Notes under the pieces: generated by a model
Told to the model about the DNA's origin: nothing
Databases searched by the model: none
The model's input: only the letters and a program-made list of their open reading frames with translations
Translations under genes and position numbers: made by a program
Shown here: one piece after another, positions 1-5,654 of the stretch
Layout: each line of letters begins with the position of its first letter
Position numbering within the stretch: position 1 is the first letter of the stretch
Assembly (NCBI GenBank): GCA_024280415.1
Contig: JAJRQE010000095.1
Coordinates: 1-32,281, forward strand
DNA from: Spirochaetota bacterium
GTDB lineage: Bacteria > Spirochaetota > Spirochaetia > B11-G9
Direction: 5' to 3'
DNA: 32,281 bases

Positions 1-41
1 CCAATTGCCAGGTCTGTTATATAAACGAACGCCATAAACAT

Positions 42-69
42 TTGACGTTCAGGGTAGAGATTATAAGAA
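42..69 (+). promoter_or_regulatory. possible promoter upstream of the excisionase-like gene
   Basis: A TTGACG hexamer at 42-47 is followed after 16 nt by TAAGAA at 64-69. This is a fair -35 and a weak -10, placed 65 nt before the first start codon. The rest of 1-133 shows no ORF with a ribosome site and no recognisable attachment core. The call is inference from hexamer match and position only. Confidence 0.25.
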
Positions 70-133
70 TACTTAAAACGACTCCCTTTATGAGCCTTGA
101 AAGAAGAATGAAAGAATATTTCAGGAGAGCTAT

Positions 134-313
134 ATGACAACACTTCTTAAAGCACCAGAGGTTGCAGAACGATTAAAGATATCTATCAAAACCGTCCGTA
201 AATGGACATGCGAGAAGAAAATCCCCTATATCAAGATTGGTTCCTCAGTACGCTTCCGGGAAGATGATATAGAAGCCTGGCTAATATCACATTACAAGGA
301 AGCAATATCGTGA
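134..313 (+). CDS. excisionase-like helix-turn-helix protein (MerR/Xis type)
   Basis: This 59-aa protein has the compact fold signature of the excisionase/DNA-binding HTH_17 family. It opens with LLKAPEVAERLKIS (a helix-turn-helix), then TVRKWTCEKKIPYIKIG (recognition helix and wing), and ends with the typical VRFREDDIEAWL motif. Members bind att-site DNA to direct the integrase towards excision, or act as small transcriptional regulators. The ATG at 134 is preceded by CAGGAGAG with good spacing. The stop overlaps the next gene's GTG by 4 nt, implying coupled translation. Its position at the prophage end opposite the integrase becomes close to attP after circularisation, which fits an Xis role. 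Family assignment is strong; Xis rather than generic regulator is inference. Confidence 0.75.
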   Translation: MTTLLKAPEVAERLKISIKTVRKWTCEKKIPYIKIGSSVRFREDDIEAWLISHYKEAIS

Positions 314-495
314 ATGAAAAGATAGCAATAGATTTAATTAGAGTAACAATCAACGAGTACAGAAAAGTTGATTCAACTATTGAATCGGGGCATCAAGCCT
401 TAATCAGAATTAAAAATATCGTTGATGCTCTGAATAAAGAAGCAGCTCCCCTCCAGAGAGTTGAAGGTCCCGGTGTTTCGACCCGGACCGCATAG
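310..495 (+). CDS. small hypothetical phage protein
   Basis: A 61-aa ORF starts with GTG inside the stop of the preceding gene (GTGA overlap), the coupling style used throughout this prophage. The first 45 residues look helical and amphipathic; the tail (EGPGVSTRTA) looks disordered. I do not recognise the family. It is followed by the non-coding tRNA interval, so it is the last gene of a two-gene leader operon. The overlap supports it being translated; no function can be assigned. Confidence 0.5.
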   Translation: MNEKIAIDLIRVTINEYRKVDSTIESGHQALIRIKNIVDALNKEAAPLQRVEGPGVSTRTA

Positions 496-503
496 CCTTT
501 TCA

Positions 504-520
504 GCCGGGTAGGCTCCGGC
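504..520 (+). other. short hairpin before the tRNA interval
   Basis: GCCGG (504-508) and CCGGC (516-520) form a 5-bp GC stem with a 7-nt loop just after the stop of the 61-aa ORF. There is no T-run after it, so it is not a standard intrinsic terminator. It could be a processing or attenuation structure ahead of the tRNA at 527. Confidence 0.3.
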
Positions 521-526
521 ATACAC

Positions 527-599
527 AGCAGGGTAGAGCAATTGGAAGCTTGTCTGGCTCATTACCAGGAGGCTGATGGTTCGAATCCATCCCCTGCTA
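527..599 (+). tRNA. tRNA with CAT anticodon (Met; initiator-like features)
   Basis: A complete 73-nt cloverleaf can be drawn: acceptor AGCAGGG/CCCTGCT with discriminator A599, D stem GAGC/GCTT, anticodon stem TCTGG/CCAGG closing the loop CTCATTA (anticodon CAT), a 5-nt variable loop, and T arm GATGG-TTCGAAT-CCATC. CCA is not encoded. The D arm and the A11:T24 pair resemble bacterial initiator tRNAs. However, position 1:72 is a weak A:T pair rather than a C:A mismatch, only two of the three G:C pairs above the anticodon loop are present, and position 37 is T where a purine is usual. It could be an initiator-like Met tRNA, an elongator Met tRNA, or a lysidine-modified Ile tRNA; the sequence does not decide. 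Confidence 0.85.
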
Positions 600-731
600 A
601 CGAGCTAATAATCGTGGGTATTAACATTGGCGCCCATTAGAATGAGGGCTGGTATTTTCCGGGTTCCTGTACGGATTAAACCCTCTTGGCAATCAGGAAT
701 ACCGGGCTACCTGGGAATTAGGTAGATGTGT
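600..731 (+). other. structured non-coding spacer between tRNA and tRNA-like gene
   Basis: This 132-nt spacer has no ORF but several pairing segments. GGTATT (651-656) can pair with AATACC (698-703), enclosing GGGTT (661-665) with AACCC (679-683). A separate perfect hairpin has arms CTACCT (707-712) and AGGTAG (720-725) with a 7-nt loop. It may be the processed part of a polycistronic tRNA transcript or a small RNA. I do not recognise an RNA family. Confidence 0.35.
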
Positions 732-830
732 AGAGCTGTGGCGGAATTGGTAGACGCTGAACAAAAGGATGATGATGTACACAAAACTTTAAGGGGATCA
801 CAAATGCAGGTTCGAATCCTGCCAGCTCTA
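732..830 (+). tRNA. Leu-type tRNA-like gene lacking a foldable anticodon arm
   Basis: Three arms of a class II tRNA are intact. The acceptor is AGAGCTG (732-738) with CAGCTCT (823-829) and discriminator A830. The D arm reads GCG-GAATTGGTAGA-CGC, as in bacterial tRNA-Leu. The T arm is GCAGG-TTCGAAT-CCTGC (806-822). The 48 nt between D and T arms, where about 32-36 are normal for tRNA-Leu, contain no 5-bp stem closing a 7-nt loop at any offset I tried, so no anticodon can be named. It may be a degenerate tRNA, one carrying a short insertion, or a tRNA mimic. Conserved arms argue against random decay; decoding function is doubtful. Confidence 0.6.
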
Positions 831-862
831 TATCAGGGTGCCCGTATGGGTGGCTACTGATA
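831..862 (+). other. hairpin directly after the tRNA-like gene
   Basis: Arms TATCAG (831-836) and CTGATA (857-862) pair perfectly, and CCC/GGG can pair inside them. It abuts the tRNA-like discriminator base. No clear T-run follows, so it is more likely a 3' processing or stabilising element than a terminator. Confidence 0.35.
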
Positions 863-1055
863 ATTCCTGCTGCACATGGAGGCGGGATAAAAATATTTAG
901 TTTTCGAATCTTTTTTGATCTTGTGAAGTAGGTCAGTTCGTAGGGTTTGAAATTAAAACGAATGGTTGTTCAAAACGCAAGTGCCGGTGCCATGGCCGGC
1001 CATTTAAAAACTGGTTGTTTATAGGCTACTTGCTTATACATCCAAAGGAGAAGGT
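863..1055 (+). promoter_or_regulatory. leader of the early operon with palindrome and repeats
   Basis: This 193-nt leader has no supported ORF. It contains a perfect 12-bp palindrome, ATGGCCGGCCAT (992-1003), two copies of TGGTTGTT (963-970 and 1012-1019), and an inverted pair GCAAGT (978-983)/ACTTGC (1028-1033) that could fold the whole leader into a stem. The ribosome site AAAGGAGAAGG lies immediately before the ATG at 1056. I could not place a convincing promoter. Operator or RNA-switch function is inference. Confidence 0.35.
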
Positions 1056-1403
1056 ATGAGTATAGAACATTTGACATTAACGAATGTCGCCAGGGGGATG
1101 GCTCCGCAGATATTCCAGAGGGAGTTTGAAAGGGTTCTTGAAAACATAAAAGACACCAGAACGTCTGCAATTAAACAAAGAAAAATTACCCTTGATTTTA
1201 TAATAATCCCCGACCAGGAAAGACACACTTTTTCAATAGAGGTCAAAGGTAAAAGCAATCTTGCAGAAGGATCAGGGGCAAAGGGATTTGCTTTCGCTTC
1301 TTTGGATTCAGAAGGAAATCCTGTTGCAACACTTAATGATCCCGAGCAATTGTCCCTGGCTGACCAGCTGGGTGAAAAACAAAAGGTTATAGGAGAGAAG
1401 TGA
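1056..1403 (+). CDS. conserved phage protein upstream of a YfdQ-like gene
   Basis: This 115-aa protein resembles a small phage family often found beside DUF2303/YfdQ genes. It has a beta-rich middle (KITLDFIIIPDQERHTFSIEVKGKS, residues about 43-67) and a conserved-looking C-terminal pattern ending LDSEGNPVATLNDPEQLSL, where the protein-DP/Q-L motif is typical. A strong Shine-Dalgarno precedes the ATG at 1056. The stop overlaps the next start by 1 nt, so the two are co-translated and probably act together. No biochemical role is known to me; the family resemblance is from memory, without a search. Confidence 0.65.
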   Translation: MSIEHLTLTNVARGMAPQIFQREFERVLENIKDTRTSAIKQRKITLDFIIIPDQERHTFSIEVKGKSNLAEGSGAKGFAFASLDSEGNPVATLNDPEQLSLADQLGEKQKVIGEK

Positions 1404-2146
1404 TGGAAGGACTTACAAAAGCAGCAATCGAAAAGATTGAGGAAATGGCTGTCGCTGCACACAAAAAAGAAAATGCAGTTATCAAGATTGGTAAGAATGA
1501 ATACTGGGTTGAAGGGAAAAGTATTATTGTTGATGATCCCCGGCATGCAAGAATTGATGTAAATTCGTTGTCAGCAATTGTAACTTTTATAAAAGACAAT
1601 AGAGAGGGATTTAAAAAAGAGGATCTTTTTATTCACGTACGTTCTCCTTACGAAGTACGGCTTTTTCAGAAAGCTGGTGAAAGAAACATCAGAACATTCA
1701 TTATGTCTGCAGGGCTTGATAATGATGTAAAGCCTTTTCCTTTTGAAAGATTTATGAGTACAGAGGAATTTATTATTGGAATTATGTCCAGATTTGAAGA
1801 TATGGGGGAACGACCAGACCTTGTATCTATTGCCGGTTCCCTTAGATCAGAAAGAAGTATACAGAATGATGATGATGGTGCAACTACAAGATACGAAGCC
1901 AAGCATGGAGTCGTTTCTCTAAGCAATGTAAAGATTCCCGATGTAGTTGAGCTCTATCCCTTCCGGACATTTAGACAGGTTGAACAGCCCGGGAGTATTT
2001 TTATCTTCAGATACAGAGCTGATGAAGATGGATCAATCAAGGTTGGTCTTTTTGAAGCAGATGGTGGAGCCTGGAAGCATGTAGCAATGTCCTCTATAGA
2101 GGGATATTTCAAGGCTGCACTTCCAGAGGTACAGGTTATAGCGTAA
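1403..2146 (+). CDS. YfdQ-like protein (DUF2303 family)
   Basis: This 247-aa protein fits the DUF2303/YfdQ family found in many prophages (for example E. coli CPS-53). Family hallmarks are near the C-terminus: YPFRTFRQVEQPGSIFIFR (about residues 189-207) followed by LFEADGGAWK. The ATG at 1403 has AGGAGAG at 1391-1397; a GTG at 1400 is an in-frame alternative too close to the ribosome site. The family's function is not established. Its place at the head of an early recombination/replication operon suggests DNA metabolism, which is inference. The gene is intact and of normal family length. Confidence 0.75.
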   Translation: MEGLTKAAIEKIEEMAVAAHKKENAVIKIGKNEYWVEGKSIIVDDPRHARIDVNSLSAIVTFIKDNREGFKKEDLFIHVRSPYEVRLFQKAGERNIRTFIMSAGLDNDVKPFPFERFMSTEEFIIGIMSRFEDMGERPDLVSIAGSLRSERSIQNDDDGATTRYEAKHGVVSLSNVKIPDVVELYPFRTFRQVEQPGSIFIFRYRADEDGSIKVGLFEADGGAWKHVAMSSIEGYFKAALPEVQVIA

Positions 2147-2165
2147 TTAAAACTGGAGGGGTAAT

Positions 2166-2765
2166 TTGACCAAGATTATTTGTTTATCCGGGGAAACCGT
2201 TTTCTTTGATTCAGAAAAACATGCCTACTACCTGGAATCTGGAGAAATATTAAAATCAGTAACAGAGGTACTAAAGTCCAATGGATATATTAGTACAAAA
2301 TATATGTCAGAAGATGCAGCAATCCGGGGGTCTCGTGTTCATCTTGCAATAGAGCAAATGAATAATGGCGAACGGTCTTTAAATGACTTCAGCTCATCAA
2401 GGATATATCCATACCTGGAAGCATATTATTGGTTTCTGATAGATACCGGATTCAAGCCTGATTTAGTCGAGAAAACAGTAATTGATCCTGATTCCAAGAT
2501 TGCCGGAACTCTGGATATCACAGGCACAATTGAAAATGCGAACGTATTGATTGATATAAAAACCGGTATTCCGTGTGACTGGCATCCAATCCAATTGGCA
2601 GCTTATGCAAAACTAGCCCAGAAGGAGACATATCACAGATATACTCTGCATTTAAACGCAGGAACAACCTACAGATTAAAAGATACCCACAGAAGGCTTG
2701 GGGATTACAACAATACAAAATGGGTAGATATCTGGAACAGAATTGTCGAGGCCTCAGGTGAGTAA
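2166..2765 (+). CDS. PD-(D/E)XK superfamily nuclease (phage exonuclease-like)
   Basis: This 199-aa protein carries the RecB/Cas4-like PD-(D/E)XK core. Visible are GSRVHLAIE near residues 55-63, acidic E102, the metal-binding D117 in AGTLDITG, D130-I-K132 in LIDIKTG, and the later Q143-x3-Y147 motif (HPIQLAAYAKL). Such phage enzymes degrade or trim DNA ends during recombination or replication. The start is TTG at 2166 behind CTGGAGGGG. The stop overlaps the NinG-like gene, so a nuclease and a junction-processing protein are made together, suggesting a recombination module. Exonuclease rather than endonuclease activity is inference from the family; no single-strand annealing protein is recognisable next to it. 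Confidence 0.8.
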   Translation: MTKIICLSGETVFFDSEKHAYYLESGEILKSVTEVLKSNGYISTKYMSEDAAIRGSRVHLAIEQMNNGERSLNDFSSSRIYPYLEAYYWFLIDTGFKPDLVEKTVIDPDSKIAGTLDITGTIENANVLIDIKTGIPCDWHPIQLAAYAKLAQKETYHRYTLHLNAGTTYRLKDTHRRLGDYNNTKWVDIWNRIVEASGE

Positions 2766-3138
2766 AGAAAGAAAGGTTGCAATACGGTTTGCAGATAAAT
2801 GGTTTTCTCTGTTTATCAGAGCTAGAGATAAGTTTTGTTATACGTGTGGAACTAGACGTAATCTGGAGTGTGGGCATTTATTTCCAAGAACATTTCTAGG
2901 AACCAGGTGGCATGAAGCTGCTGCATTTGCTCAATGTCATAACTGTAATTCACTCCACGAATCGGACACAGAACCCTTTTATGGTAAGTTTATAAACGAT
3001 AATGGGTTGGAGCTTTTTGAATATCTGCAGAGACTTACTAGATCCCCTGTTCTTAAAACTGATCATGAAATTAGATATATCGGGGAAAAATACAAACATA
3101 GATACGAACAACTGAATAGAGGGAATTGGAATGGGTAG
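2758..3138 (+). CDS. ninG: NinG/Rap-like recombination protein
   Basis: This 126-aa protein resembles lambda NinG (Rap), a structure-specific endonuclease acting on branched recombination intermediates. Visible zinc/HNH-like ligands are C27-x2-C30, C38-G-H40 and C60-x2-C63, in the characteristic order FCYTCG, LECGHLFPR, AQCHNCN. It is shorter than lambda NinG, lacking much of the N-terminal extension. I chose GTG 2758, which overlaps the previous stop by 8 nt and has GAGG about 6 nt upstream; TTG at 2743 in the same frame is possible. Neighbouring nuclease and initiator genes support a role in phage recombination or replication. Confidence 0.75.
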   Translation: MSKERKVAIRFADKWFSLFIRARDKFCYTCGTRRNLECGHLFPRTFLGTRWHEAAAFAQCHNCNSLHESDTEPFYGKFINDNGLELFEYLQRLTRSPVLKTDHEIRYIGEKYKHRYEQLNRGNWNG

Positions 3139-3415
3139 GAATAATAGGACAATCCAGTTTAGTGTTAATAGTTTAAAAAAGAAAAGAGAGATTGATAATT
3201 ACGCCGAACAGAAAGGGTTTGGAAAATCGGGAACTTTGGCTCAGGTTGCACTATTTCAGTATATGGCCAAGAACCCGTTAAAACAAAAAGAGCCTCGTGA
3301 CCGCTCCCAAAAACCAAGAGTTGTAAAACGTATCAAAAACAAAAGAATAACCCCCAGTCTGTACAGCCTTAAGCATTTGAGGGTAAAAAAGGGGGGAGTC
3401 TGCAACCATGAATGA
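3131..3415 (+). CDS. ribbon-helix-helix-like small protein
   Basis: In this 94-aa basic protein the N-terminal half looks like a ribbon-helix-helix fold: a beta strand (TIQFSVNSL) followed by two helices, with FGKSGTLAQVALFQYMAKN as the likely second helix. The C-terminal half is very rich in Lys and Arg (KRIKNKRIT), consistent with DNA binding. The gene overlaps its neighbours on both sides by 8 nt and sits directly before the replication initiator, so it may regulate or assist replication. The fold is suggested by pattern only, with no recognised family name. Confidence 0.6.
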   Translation: MGRNNRTIQFSVNSLKKKREIDNYAEQKGFGKSGTLAQVALFQYMAKNPLKQKEPRDRSQKPRVVKRIKNKRITPSLYSLKHLRVKKGGVCNHE

Positions 3416-4292
3416 GGAAAATATCGAAATAGAAAGAGAGAGGTATCCTTTTATTGTTGTGGAAAAGGCTATTTTTGATGATCACAGAACAGTTCTGCTT
3501 GATGGAAAACCGGTCACAGTTGGCAAGTATGAGATTCTGACTTATGCAGCTGTTTGCTATTTTGCTGATGGGAAAAATGGTACTGCTTACCCCTCTTACG
3601 ACACGATTTCAGATATTGTCAGGCTGGGAAGAACAACAGTGTATCGTGCCCTTAAACACCTGGTTGCTTTGGGATATTTGGAGGTAAAAAACAGGCGGAA
3701 ACGAGACAGCACGGGCGAATATTACCAGACTTCAAACCTCTATACGATCCTTTCTCAGTATAAAGTTATCCACGAAAAGGCTGTGGATAACTTGGGGATA
3801 AGTGGGGGGCTGAGTTCGCCACACGAACTTACCCCAGTTCGCCACACGAACTCTAACAAGAATTATATAACAAGAATTAGTAATAGAAGAGACTGTGGAC
3901 TTGTGGATAACTTTTTCCAGGAGCTTTTTTCAACATACAAAATCTACTCTGATTTTAAACTAAGCATTTCAGATTCAGAGAAAATAAAGCTCGAAGAATT
4001 GATATCGAAATACGGGTCAGAAAAGGTTCTTGATGTTTGGGGGGATTATCAAAAACAAAAACCAGGGAAGCCTGTAAAGATCTTTATTGAAAATTTTGGA
4101 GTTTATAACAAAACACCCGAAACGAAGAAAAATCCAAAATCTGTCACTTTGAAAGAAATTCCAAAAAAATGTCCGGAATGTGGCAGTAGGGAACTTCAGA
4201 AGGTTATTGATGCTTTTCGTTGTCTGCACTGCTCAGCATGGTGGGATTTCGTTGAAGGTGAATGGGTTCAGGCAGTCAAGGATATACCGTGA
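3408..4292 (+). CDS. phage replication initiator (winged HTH plus zinc ribbon)
   Basis: This 294-aa protein has a winged-helix domain at about residues 40-115, with TAYPSYDTISDIVRLGRTTV as the HTH_36-type core and ALKHLVALGYLEVKNRRK as recognition helix and wing. A linker encoded by the origin-like repeats follows (residues about 120-168), then a helical region (about 180-232) and a C-terminal zinc ribbon (C255/C258, C272/C275). The layout matches lambda O-like initiators, which bind iterons inside their own gene and load the host helicase. The ATG at 3408 overlaps the previous ORF. No separate helicase or helicase loader is recognisable nearby, so host proteins are probably recruited. The C-terminal zinc ribbon is an unusual addition. 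Confidence 0.75.
   Translation: MNEENIEIERERYPFIVVEKAIFDDHRTVLLDGKPVTVGKYEILTYAAVCYFADGKNGTAYPSYDTISDIVRLGRTTVYRALKHLVALGYLEVKNRRKRDSTGEYYQTSNLYTILSQYKVIHEKAVDNLGISGGLSSPHELTPVRHTNSNKNYITRISNRRDCGLVDNFFQELFSTYKIYSDFKLSISDSEKIKLEELISKYGSEKVLDVWGDYQKQKPGKPVKIFIENFGVYNKTPETKKNPKSVTLKEIPKKCPECGSRELQKVIDAFRCLHCSAWWDFVEGEWVQAVKDIP
3766..3774 (+). promoter_or_regulatory. DnaA-box-like site
   Basis: TTATCCACG matches 8 of 9 positions of the DnaA box consensus TTATCCACA. It is the left edge of the origin-like cluster inside the initiator gene. Confidence 0.5.
3782..3790 (-). promoter_or_regulatory. perfect DnaA box
   Basis: TGTGGATAA on the plus strand is TTATCCACA on the minus strand, an exact consensus DnaA box. 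It lies 7 nt from the degenerate box at 3766-3774 and faces it. Confidence 0.6.
3813..3852. repeat. two palindromic 17-bp iterons in the initiator gene
   Basis: AGTTCGCCACACGAACT occurs at 3813-3829 and again, identically, at 3836-3852, with a 23-nt period. Each copy is an inverted repeat (AGTTCG/CGAACT) around a 5-nt centre, the form expected for a dimeric initiator binding site, as with lambda O iterons. Because 23 is not a multiple of 3, the two copies are read in different frames. Repetition is therefore not explained by a repeated peptide, supporting a DNA-level role. Confidence 0.7.
3855..3879. repeat. AT-rich direct repeats beside the iterons (possible unwinding element)
   Basis: AACAAGAATTA is present at 3855-3865 and 3869-3879, a 14-nt period, separated by TAT. 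The block is AT-rich and directly follows the iterons, the place where lambdoid origins carry their melting region. Function is inference. Confidence 0.5.
3902..3910 (-). promoter_or_regulatory. perfect DnaA box
   Basis: A second exact TTATCCACA box, on the minus strand, closes the right side of the origin-like cluster, 22 nt after the AT-rich repeats. Confidence 0.6.
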
Positions 4293-4465
4293 ACAAAAAG
4301 ATACAGGCCGAGAATGCCTGCCTGAGGAAAATATATACGGATTTGCTAATTTACCTTTCGGCAATCAGAAACAAAAATTATCAATTGGCATCTATAAAGG
4401 CATCAACGATATATAAATCAACCTCAATCCTGGCGAAGGAAGGGAGTTTGTGTGAAGATTCTTAA
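4289..4465 (+). CDS. small hypothetical protein
   Basis: A 58-aa, lysine-rich, probably helical protein. The GTG start at 4289 overlaps the initiator's TGA by 4 nt, and its end overlaps the next gene by 14 nt, so it fits the chain of translationally coupled genes. An upstream in-frame ATG at 4262 lies inside the initiator and has no ribosome site. No family recognised. Confidence 0.5.
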   Translation: MNKKIQAENACLRKIYTDLLIYLSAIRNKNYQLASIKASTIYKSTSILAKEGSLCEDS

Positions 4466-4808
4466 AAAATATGTATTGCAGTATGAACCTTTTCTGGGTG
4501 CACTAATTATCAGGTACACTGATTACAAAGGTGCCCCTAAATTAAAACTTCATTTGCAGTTGTCAGGAGGAGTTGGTTGTTTTACAGAAAATATCTGGGC
4601 ACCTCCGAGTTTAGATAAACAGATTGATTCGGTCGAACTCAAATTAAAACAGGAATTAAACCAGATCATAAATTTCAACTGGGGTAATGGAAATCATATT
4701 ACAAACAGCATGAGAGTGGCCAATAGGGAAAACCAGCAATATGCTCAAAAACTATTGGAGCTTATAAAAACCGGAGCAATCCAGCAAGAACTATTCGAGG
4801 TGGTGTAA
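4452..4808 (+). CDS. hypothetical early protein
   Basis: A 118-aa protein of unknown family. The first half looks beta-rich (VLQYEPFLGALIIRYTDYKG) and the second half helical (residues about 55-118), ending in QQELFEVV. A GTG start with GAAGGGAG upstream and a 1-nt overlap with the following ATG support expression. It lies between replication and nucleotide-related genes; function cannot be assigned. Confidence 0.6.
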   Translation: MKILKKYVLQYEPFLGALIIRYTDYKGAPKLKLHLQLSGGVGCFTENIWAPPSLDKQIDSVELKLKQELNQIINFNWGNGNHITNSMRVANRENQQYAQKLLELIKTGAIQQELFEVV

Positions 4809-5197
4809 TGGGAAAACATGATGACAGGTTTGAATACCTTTTTAACAATCTGGTGGATGATGTAAAAGCACTCAGAGATGCCTTTGAAAAACAGGAAGTG
4901 GGTATCGAAGGGTATGAAGTTATCCGGTCAAAAGCCAGAGATATTGCTGAGGTAACTCATCGACTAATTATCAAATGTGATCTTGTTATTGCAGGGTGTG
5001 AGATAAGTTTGTTCCAGCGCAAAGAAGGGGATCATATCTGTTTTTCCACTGATGCCACATCGAGGCTGTATGATGTTAAGAGGTGTAACGATATTGGCCA
5101 GCTAAAATATACATTAAGTACTCCTGGCCTCCAGCAAACTGTAAAGAAAGCAATTTTATCCAGGATCAAGAAACTGGAGAGGTGTCCAGGGAAATGA
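4808..5197 (+). CDS. hypothetical early protein
   Basis: A 129-aa protein, mainly helical in the first 60 residues (FEYLFNNLVDDVKALRDAF) and with three cysteines in the middle and C-terminal parts that do not form an obvious zinc motif. Start and stop overlap neighbouring genes (TAATG and ATGA), so it is translated as part of the operon. I do not recognise it. Confidence 0.6.
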   Translation: MGKHDDRFEYLFNNLVDDVKALRDAFEKQEVGIEGYEVIRSKARDIAEVTHRLIIKCDLVIAGCEISLFQRKEGDHICFSTDATSRLYDVKRCNDIGQLKYTLSTPGLQQTVKKAILSRIKKLERCPGK

Positions 5198-5490
5198 AAA
5201 TATACATATCAAGCAAGATAACAGGAAATGACAATTATGTATGGGATTTTGAAAGAGTAGAAAAACGTCTTATTGCAGAAGGCCATGAAGTAATAAACCC
5301 TTGCGAACTCCCTCATGAACATGAGGATGCTTATGAAGAGTATATGAAAGAAGATATACAGGCTCTCCTAGAGTGTGACCGGATATACATGTTTGGAGAG
5401 TGGTTTAAATCTGAAGGTGCGGTAATGGAGCGTGCAGTAGCTCGGATCTGTGGTATTCAGTGTATGTATGAAAGAAGGGAGAATATATGA
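5194..5490 (+). CDS. DUF4406 family protein (nucleoside deoxyribosyltransferase-like)
   Basis: This 98-aa protein starts MKIYISSKITG, the first strand and loop of the DUF4406/nucleoside 2-deoxyribosyltransferase-like Rossmann fold. It continues with GHEVINPCELP, YMKEDIQALLECDRIYMFGEW and SEGAVMERAVA, matching the order of family motifs: NP loop, catalytic-region D, and SxGAxxE. Family members are common in phages, and related enzymes cleave N-glycosidic bonds of nucleosides. I chose ATG 5194 because it gives the family's usual N-terminus and a 4-nt ATGA overlap; GTG 5182 is an alternative. The actual substrate is unknown. Confidence 0.75.
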   Translation: MKIYISSKITGNDNYVWDFERVEKRLIAEGHEVINPCELPHEHEDAYEEYMKEDIQALLECDRIYMFGEWFKSEGAVMERAVARICGIQCMYERRENI

Positions 5491-5654
5491 AAAAGGTATT
5501 TGTAATAGAAAACGCAGACAAACCAGAAAGAATGGAACTCTTAAAAAATACATCCGGGGAAACAGTCTTCTTTGGCTCCAAAGAAGAAGCCAGGGGAAAG
5601 GTGTTATTTATGGATGCAATACAACCGGTTCAGTTTATACAGGTGAAGCTATAG
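5487..5654 (+). CDS. small hypothetical protein
   Basis: A 55-aa protein (MKKVFVIENADKPERM...QFIQVKL) in a different frame from the long open frame around it. It has AGAAGGGAGA upstream of ATG 5487, a 4-nt overlap with the DUF4406 gene and a 1-nt overlap with the methyltransferase start. These joins make it a better candidate than the N-terminal extension of the methyltransferase frame over the same bases. No family recognised. Confidence 0.6.
   Translation: MKKVFVIENADKPERMELLKNTSGETVFFGSKEEARGKVLFMDAIQPVQFIQVKL

Noticed and set aside
660-703. Third tRNA between the CAT tRNA and the Leu-type element
   Set aside because: A 7-bp acceptor-like pairing exists but encloses only about 41 nt and has no T-arm consensus, so no cloverleaf is possible.
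1034-1546. 170-aa minus-strand open frame opposite the YfdQ-like pair
   Set aside because: It is antisense to two well-supported genes, has a Cys/Phe/Ser-rich composition, and has no start signal.
3813-3879. CRISPR-like short repeats
   Set aside because: There are only two copies of each repeat with 3-6-nt gaps inside a coding sequence; this fits initiator iterons, not a CRISPR array.
5450-5653. N-terminal extension of the Dam methyltransferase frame
   Set aside because: The upstream 68 codons lack family similarity and overlap a DUF4406 gene and a 55-aa ORF with proper ribosome site and coupling; the family N-terminus begins at the GTG at 5654.
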